Shown here in pieces: positions 6,612 through 9,267 of a stretch of DNA of 9,267 nucleotides. Position 1 is the first letter of the stretch; each line of letters starts with the position of its first letter. A program made the translations under genes and the position numbers. This DNA comes from Acidimicrobiia bacterium (lineage in GTDB: Bacteria; Actinomycetota; Acidimicrobiia; Acidimicrobiales; Hopanoidiivorantaceae): NCBI GenBank assembly GCA_020027305.1, contig JAHRAM010000198.1, positions 1 through 9,267 of the forward strand, written 5' to 3'. Under the pieces are notes generated by a model. That model searched no databases. It had not been told where the DNA came from and was given only the letters and a program-made list of their open reading frames with translations.

Positions 6612-7228
6612 TTTTCAAAAATTACTTTAGCCTCTTTTAGCTTTCCATCTCTAATTAAATTCAGTATGTTTCCCTCTACTGCCAAGTCTAAGGCAGTTTG
6701 CCAATCTAGCAACTCTGTTGAGGTATTAGATTTTTGATATTCTGCGCGCACTTCAGCAACGATTTTTAGAAACTGCTCAAACTCTGGAGTAATTTCTTTT
6801 GCGACTTCTTTTTCAAGACGGCGGCGGAGCCAGCTTGCAAATGCTGGGCTAAGCCCGCTGGTTGAAATTGTAATTAGCAGTTCGCCTTCTGCTTTGCTCT
6901 CTTGTGCCTCGCTCTCTTCTAGCACCTCAAGCCTCAACCGAGCGGGAAGGATAGCTGAACAATTAGAAGGGTCATCAACAGCATTTACCCAAATGTGGGC
7001 AGCTTCAGCATCGTTGTAGATTTTTTTGTTTAGTTCGCTATCTTTCGTGGCAGCAACCACCAGCCACTTTCCCTCTAGGTCTGTGGCTTTATATTTGTCG
7101 GCGGGAACTTGAACAATATTACCTTTCGCCTTTTTTAACTCTTCAATCTTTTGGTCGGCCAACTTTCCTTCCCCAACCACTAGAACTTTTCGGTTCTTCA
7201 AATTCAAAACTATGGGGTAGGAAGACAT
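6596..7228 (-). CDS. Precorrin-2 dehydrogenase / sirohydrochlorin ferrochelatase-like protein (Met8/CysG N-terminal type)
   Basis: This 210-residue protein matches the Met8p/SirC/CysG-N family, which uses NAD to oxidise precorrin-2 to sirohydrochlorin and in some members also inserts iron to give siroheme. Seen: YPIVLNLKNRKVLVVGEGKLA (4-24), the Rossmann strand and glycine-rich loop; VNAVDDPSNCSAILPAR (81-97), carrying the Asp pair that in CysG includes the catalytic aspartate; and ITISTSGLSPAFASWLRRRLE (119-139). The helical C-terminal part (about 140-210) fits the dimerisation region, without an added SUMT domain because CobA is encoded in the fusion downstream. An acidic insertion of roughly a dozen residues lies at 101-115. 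The second glycine of the usual GGG is Glu20. The ATG at 7228-7226 has AGGGG 10 nt upstream. Whether it also chelates iron cannot be read from the sequence. Confidence 0.92.
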   Translation of the reverse strand: MSSYPIVLNLKNRKVLVVGEGKLADQKIEELKKAKGNIVQVPADKYKATDLEGKWLVVAATKDSELNKKIYNDAEAAHIWVNAVDDPSNCSAILPARLRLEVLEESEAQESKAEGELLITISTSGLSPAFASWLRRRLEKEVAKEITPEFEQFLKIVAEVRAEYQKSNTSTELLDWQTALDLAVEGNILNLIRDGKLKEAKVIFEKCLLS

Positions 7229-7238
7229 TTTCTTAAAG

Positions 7239-7243
7239 CCCCT
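7239..7243 (-). promoter_or_regulatory. Ribosome binding site of the met8-like gene, overlapping the stop codon of the small upstream ORF
   Basis: AGGGG on the minus strand lies 10 nt before the ATG at 7228-7226. It shares two bases with the TAG (7244-7242) of the 28-codon ORF. The arrangement suits termination of one gene placing ribosomes at the next start. The same TAGGGGCT string precedes hemB. Confidence 0.5.
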
Positions 7244-7328
7244 AGAGAAGAATAAACAGCTGAACTATACCAGCGATAAGAATGGCAGCAATTAGTGCCA
7301 GCATTACTATGGATGTACCTTTTCGCAT
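7242..7328 (-). CDS. Putative small single-span membrane peptide, 28 residues, function unknown
   Basis: ATG at 7328-7326 to TAG at 7244-7242 encodes MRKGTSIV followed by MLALIAAILIAGIVQLFILL. Two basic residues at positions 2-3 precede about 23 almost purely hydrophobic residues, enough for one transmembrane helix with the N-terminus predicted inside by the positive-inside rule. There are no charged residues after Lys3. It fills most of the 117-nt space between the DUF62 gene (stop 7346) and the met8-like gene. It starts 17 nt after the former, and its stop overlaps the AGGGG of the latter, as expected of a real operon member. Against it: no good SD is seen (only TAGG about 16 nt upstream) and ORFs this short occur by chance. 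I do not recognise a family. It could be a membrane anchor, a leader peptide or spurious. Confidence 0.5.
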   Translation of the reverse strand: MRKGTSIVMLALIAAILIAGIVQLFILL

Positions 7329-7345
7329 TCTATTTGTAAAGTTGC

Positions 7346-8221
7346 CTATCTTGGTTCCACTGGAATTTCTTTTATCGGCGCTAACATCACTTCATCGCCT
7401 TCTGCCATCCCCAAATGAAAAGCTGCTGAAGTTTTTGCGCCAACTATGGCAGCCAAGCCGTAGGAATCGATGACTATCCCAAACTCACCCAATCCTGAGT
7501 CGTGGCCCAAATCAGCATAAGTTTTAACGATGCTAAGGGTTCTCACCATATCTTTGAAGAAAAGCTGAATAGATGTTCCAAGCTCAGCTAAATCTTTTTC
7601 TTCAAGGTTCAGCTGAACATTACCAAACTTATCAATCCACAAAACATCAGCGGCTAGGCTTCCGTCATCTTTTTTTCTAGCCACTGGCAAAATCTGTGGA
7701 GTTAAAGAATTGGGGTCAACTTCATCACCCAGCTCAGAAATGTCTAGCCCGTTCATAATGTGTGCAACTGCTGGGGCAAAAATATCTCGTGCAGCAAATG
7801 TTTTTCCCACTTGTAAAGGTTCGGGTTGTGGAAGTTGGTATTTTGAATTCGTTATTTCAAAAACCCTATCTGGCCCACCCACCATAGCCGTGACAGGTGC
7901 CAAGATGCCGTTATCTGGAGCAACTAAAACTGATGAGCCACCGCCCACCTCAACTGCAACTGCTCGGCGGCTGGAACCTACGCCTGGATCAACAACTGCT
8001 AGCACTACTCCTGGCGAAAGATAAGCACCGCATCGAGCTAGAGCTAAAGACCCCGCCCGAATATTGTGCGCTGGAATGCCATGTGTGATATCTACTATTC
8101 GCGAAAAAGGCGCCATCTCATAAACAACCGACTTAACCACTCCTACGAATTCATCTTCGTATCCAAAATCGCTTAGAAAGGAAAGTGTTTTGAAGCCTGC
8201 TTCCTTTTTTGCTTTTTTCAT
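7346..8221 (-). CDS. SAM hydroxide adenosyltransferase family protein (DUF62, fluorinase/chlorinase superfamily)
   Basis: Members of this family use hydroxide to split S-adenosylmethionine into adenosine and methionine; relatives use fluoride or chloride. The 291-residue product shows LSFLSDFGYEDEFVGVVK (13-30), VDITHGI (43-49), VVDPGVGSSRR (76-86), VAPDNGIL (100-107), GKTFAARDIFAPAVAHI (139-155) and the C-terminal IDKFGNVQLN (196-205). Both the N-terminal and C-terminal domains are complete. In characterised hydrolases an Asp-Arg-His set is described. Here the Asp (78) and Arg (85/86) are present, but the His usually found in TFHGRD is Ala143. The start is ATG at 8221-8219, one base after the proC TAA, with AAGAAG just upstream. 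A longer frame from 8266 would add 15 basic, low-complexity residues inside proC and is less likely. The biological role of the family is poorly understood; activity here is inference. Confidence 0.9.
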   Translation of the reverse strand: MKKAKKEAGFKTLSFLSDFGYEDEFVGVVKSVVYEMAPFSRIVDITHGIPAHNIRAGSLALARCGAYLSPGVVLAVVDPGVGSSRRAVAVEVGGGSSVLVAPDNGILAPVTAMVGGPDRVFEITNSKYQLPQPEPLQVGKTFAARDIFAPAVAHIMNGLDISELGDEVDPNSLTPQILPVARKKDDGSLAADVLWIDKFGNVQLNLEEKDLAELGTSIQLFFKDMVRTLSIVKTYADLGHDSGLGEFGIVIDSYGLAAIVGAKTSAAFHLGMAEGDEVMLAPIKEIPVEPR

Positions 8222-8222
8222 A

Positions 8223-9038
8223 TTACTTCTTGTCTTCTTGCTCTTGGAATTCGTTGGCAATCTCAACTGAACGTTCGGTTGCTTTTGTCACTGCTTTTTC
8301 AACTAGAGAAAAAAACTGCCCTTCATCTAGGGCTTTCAAGCCCGCCTCGGTAGTGCCGTTTGGTGAAGTGACTTGTTCTCTAAGCTCTTTGGCAGAAAGC
8401 TCCCCCTTGAGCAACATATTCGCTGCCCCTAGTAAGGTTTGGGCAACAAGGGCATCCACACTCTTTGCTTCTAGTCCTAGTTCTCTTCCAGCAGTTTGAA
8501 GGGCTTCGGCAAAATAAAATGCAAACCCAACTCCTGAGCCTGACAAGCCAGTGATGGCATCAAGCATTTCTTCTTTGACTCTTACAACGACCCCGACCGA
8601 TGAAAGAATTGACTCTGCCCAATCCATATCGGCATCGGTCGCTGTTTTGCCCGAAGAAATTGCTGCTGCTCCAAATCCAATTTGAGAAGGGGTGTTTGGC
8701 ATCGCCCGAATCACTCGGCATTCGCTATCTATTCCTGCCTGAAGAGTTGCTGAACGAACTCCTGACACAACAGACATCAGCCGTGGAATTTCTAATCCGC
8801 CCAAACCAGCAAGGGCGCCAGAAACATCGACTGGCTTCACAGCCAAAACCGAATCGATTTGTTTCACTGGTTTTTCTACGGCGCTTACACCAGAAAACAT
8901 TGCTTCAATTTCTGCTCGGCTTTCAGGTCGGCGAGCTACAACAACGATTTCAGTTGGGTTTGCCCAGTTGGCAGAAAGCAATCCTCCAAGCAGGGCTTTT
9001 GCCATATTCCCCCCACCGATAAATTGGAGGCTTGTCAT
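8223..9038 (-). CDS. proC: Pyrroline-5-carboxylate reductase (ProC)
   Basis: ProC reduces 1-pyrroline-5-carboxylate to L-proline with NAD(P)H, the last step of proline synthesis. The 271-residue length is normal. Seen: the Rossmann start LQFIGGGNMAKALLGGLL (4-21), VLAVKP (64-69), VIRAMPNTPSQIGFGAAAI (109-127), GLSGSGVGFAFYFAEAL (164-180) and the signature REQVTSPNGTTEAGL (220-234). The usual GSGPAY reads GSGVGF, replacing the common Pro-Ala with Val-Gly; the surrounding helix is intact, so I expect function is kept. The protein ends in a short acidic-basic tail (EQEDKK). The ATG at 9038-9036 begins directly at the Rossmann strand, with a weak AAGAG close by. It follows the M23 peptidase stop by 32 nt and precedes the DUF62 ATG by one base, so it is probably in the same transcript. 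No role in tetrapyrrole synthesis is expected. Confidence 0.96.
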   Translation of the reverse strand: MTSLQFIGGGNMAKALLGGLLSANWANPTEIVVVARRPESRAEIEAMFSGVSAVEKPVKQIDSVLAVKPVDVSGALAGLGGLEIPRLMSVVSGVRSATLQAGIDSECRVIRAMPNTPSQIGFGAAAISSGKTATDADMDWAESILSSVGVVVRVKEEMLDAITGLSGSGVGFAFYFAEALQTAGRELGLEAKSVDALVAQTLLGAANMLLKGELSAKELREQVTSPNGTTEAGLKALDEGQFFSLVEKAVTKATERSVEIANEFQEQEDKK

Positions 9039-9070
9039 TTTCTCTTAGGTTTTGTCAACAATCTTTACTA

Positions 9071-9267
9071 TTAATTATTGCCATTAATTGACGGCGGGCT
9101 AATGGGCAGATAATTTAATGGGTCTTTTGGAACTCCGTCAACTATAACCTCAAGGTGTAAGTGTGGAGCGCTGCTATTTCCTGTGTTGCCAATTGAACCG
9201 ATGATTTGCCCTTGCTCTACACTTTCGCCAACACTAACAGGATATGAGCTTAGATGCGCATACCTAG
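9071..9267 (-). CDS. M23/LytM-family peptidase, C-terminal part (5' end outside window)
   Basis: The minus-strand frame entering at the right edge encodes 64 residues ending in tandem stops TAA (9073-9071) and TAG (9070-9068). It reads RYAHLSSYPVSVGE, then GQIIGSIGNTGNSSAPHLHL, then EV..DGVPKDPLNYLP. This is the end of a lysostaphin/LytM-type (lysostaphin-like, Zn-dependent) domain: His4 of YAHLS is the usual catalytic histidine, and HLH (35-37) gives the conserved HxH with its zinc ligand. Such domains cut or bind peptidoglycan cross-links outside the membrane; whether this one is an active hydrolase or an EnvC/NlpD-like regulator cannot be told without the first HxxxD motif, which lies outside the window. 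The tail PISPPSINGNN after the domain is short. It lies upstream of proC on the same strand with a 32-nt gap and no visible terminator. Confidence 0.9.
   Translation of the reverse strand, partial: RYAHLSSYPVSVGESVEQGQIIGSIGNTGNSSAPHLHLEVIVDGVPKDPLNYLPISPPSINGNN

Noticed and set aside
7710..8024. 104-residue plus-strand frame opposite the DUF62 gene
   Set aside because: Antisense shadow rich in Ser, Thr and Pro, with no domain features, opposite conserved motifs of the real gene.
8222..8266. Upstream start for the DUF62 gene at 8266
   Set aside because: It would add 15 basic residues overlapping proC by more than 40 nt. The ATG at 8221 is one base after the proC stop, has AAGAAG before it and fits the family length.
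9053..9058. Perfect TTGACA on the minus strand just upstream of proC as a -35 box
   Set aside because: With normal spacing the -10 and transcription start would fall inside proC, downstream of its ATG, and no -10-like hexamer is there.
1..9267. Search for a mobile element, CRISPR array, tRNA, toxin-antitoxin or defence system
   Set aside because: Coding sequence fills nearly the whole window with core metabolic genes. No transposase, integrase, terminal inverted repeats, regular spaced repeats or tRNA-like structure was seen on either strand.

Overview
The window is about 9.3 kb of densely coding bacterial chromosome of moderate to lowish GC (judged by eye). It holds a tetrapyrrole (heme and siroheme) biosynthesis cluster on the minus strand. 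The organism makes 5-aminolevulinate by the C5 route (glutamyl-tRNA reductase plus glutamate-1-semialdehyde aminomutase). Details such as the HemB metal motif DLCxDE..HGHCG, the HemB stretch YGPFREAV..GGGDR..YQQD, the HemC string GTGS.RR and the CobA-HemD fusion remind me most of Actinobacteria-like lineages, possibly an aquatic low-GC member. This placement is from memory of family patterns and is tentative.

Layout. At the left edge (1-198, plus strand) is the C-terminus of an inositol-monophosphatase/histidinol-phosphatase family enzyme. It converges on the minus-strand cluster across about 100 bp holding one short perfect inverted repeat. Reading the minus strand in transcription order from the right edge: the C-terminus of an M23 (LytM-type) peptidase (9071-9267), proC (8223-9038), a SAM hydroxide adenosyltransferase (DUF62) gene (7346-8221), an unlisted 28-codon gene for a small single-span membrane peptide (7242-7328), a Met8/CysG-N-type precorrin-2 dehydrogenase (6596-7228), hemA (5355-6611), hemC (4342-5355), a cobA-hemD fusion (2851-4332), a 156-bp gap with a dyad and possible promoter, then hemB (1711-2694) and hemL (299-1714).

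How the genes work together. HemA and HemL turn glutamyl-tRNA into 5-aminolevulinate. HemB condenses two of these to porphobilinogen, HemC builds hydroxymethylbilane, and the HemD half of the fusion closes it to uroporphyrinogen III. The CobA half methylates that product to precorrin-2 and the Met8-like protein oxidises it to sirohydrochlorin, so one cluster covers the common trunk plus the siroheme branch. The late heme genes (hemE, hemG/hemY, hemH or the coproporphyrin-dependent set) are not in the window. Most junctions are overlapping or nearly so (16 nt met8/hemA, 1 nt hemA/hemC, 9-nt gap hemC/cobA-hemD, GTGA overlap hemB/hemL), and hemC, hemB and hemL appear to use non-ATG starts. This points to one translationally coupled transcript, with hemB-hemL perhaps also having their own promoter.

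No mobile element, CRISPR array, tRNA, rRNA or defence system is visible. I see no convincing new system. The points worth a second look are the small membrane peptide gene at the head of the hem genes, a hybrid Cys/Asp/Cys metal site in HemB, a SAM hydrolase with Ala where the family usually has its active-site His, and lineage-specific insertions in HemC and the Met8-like protein.
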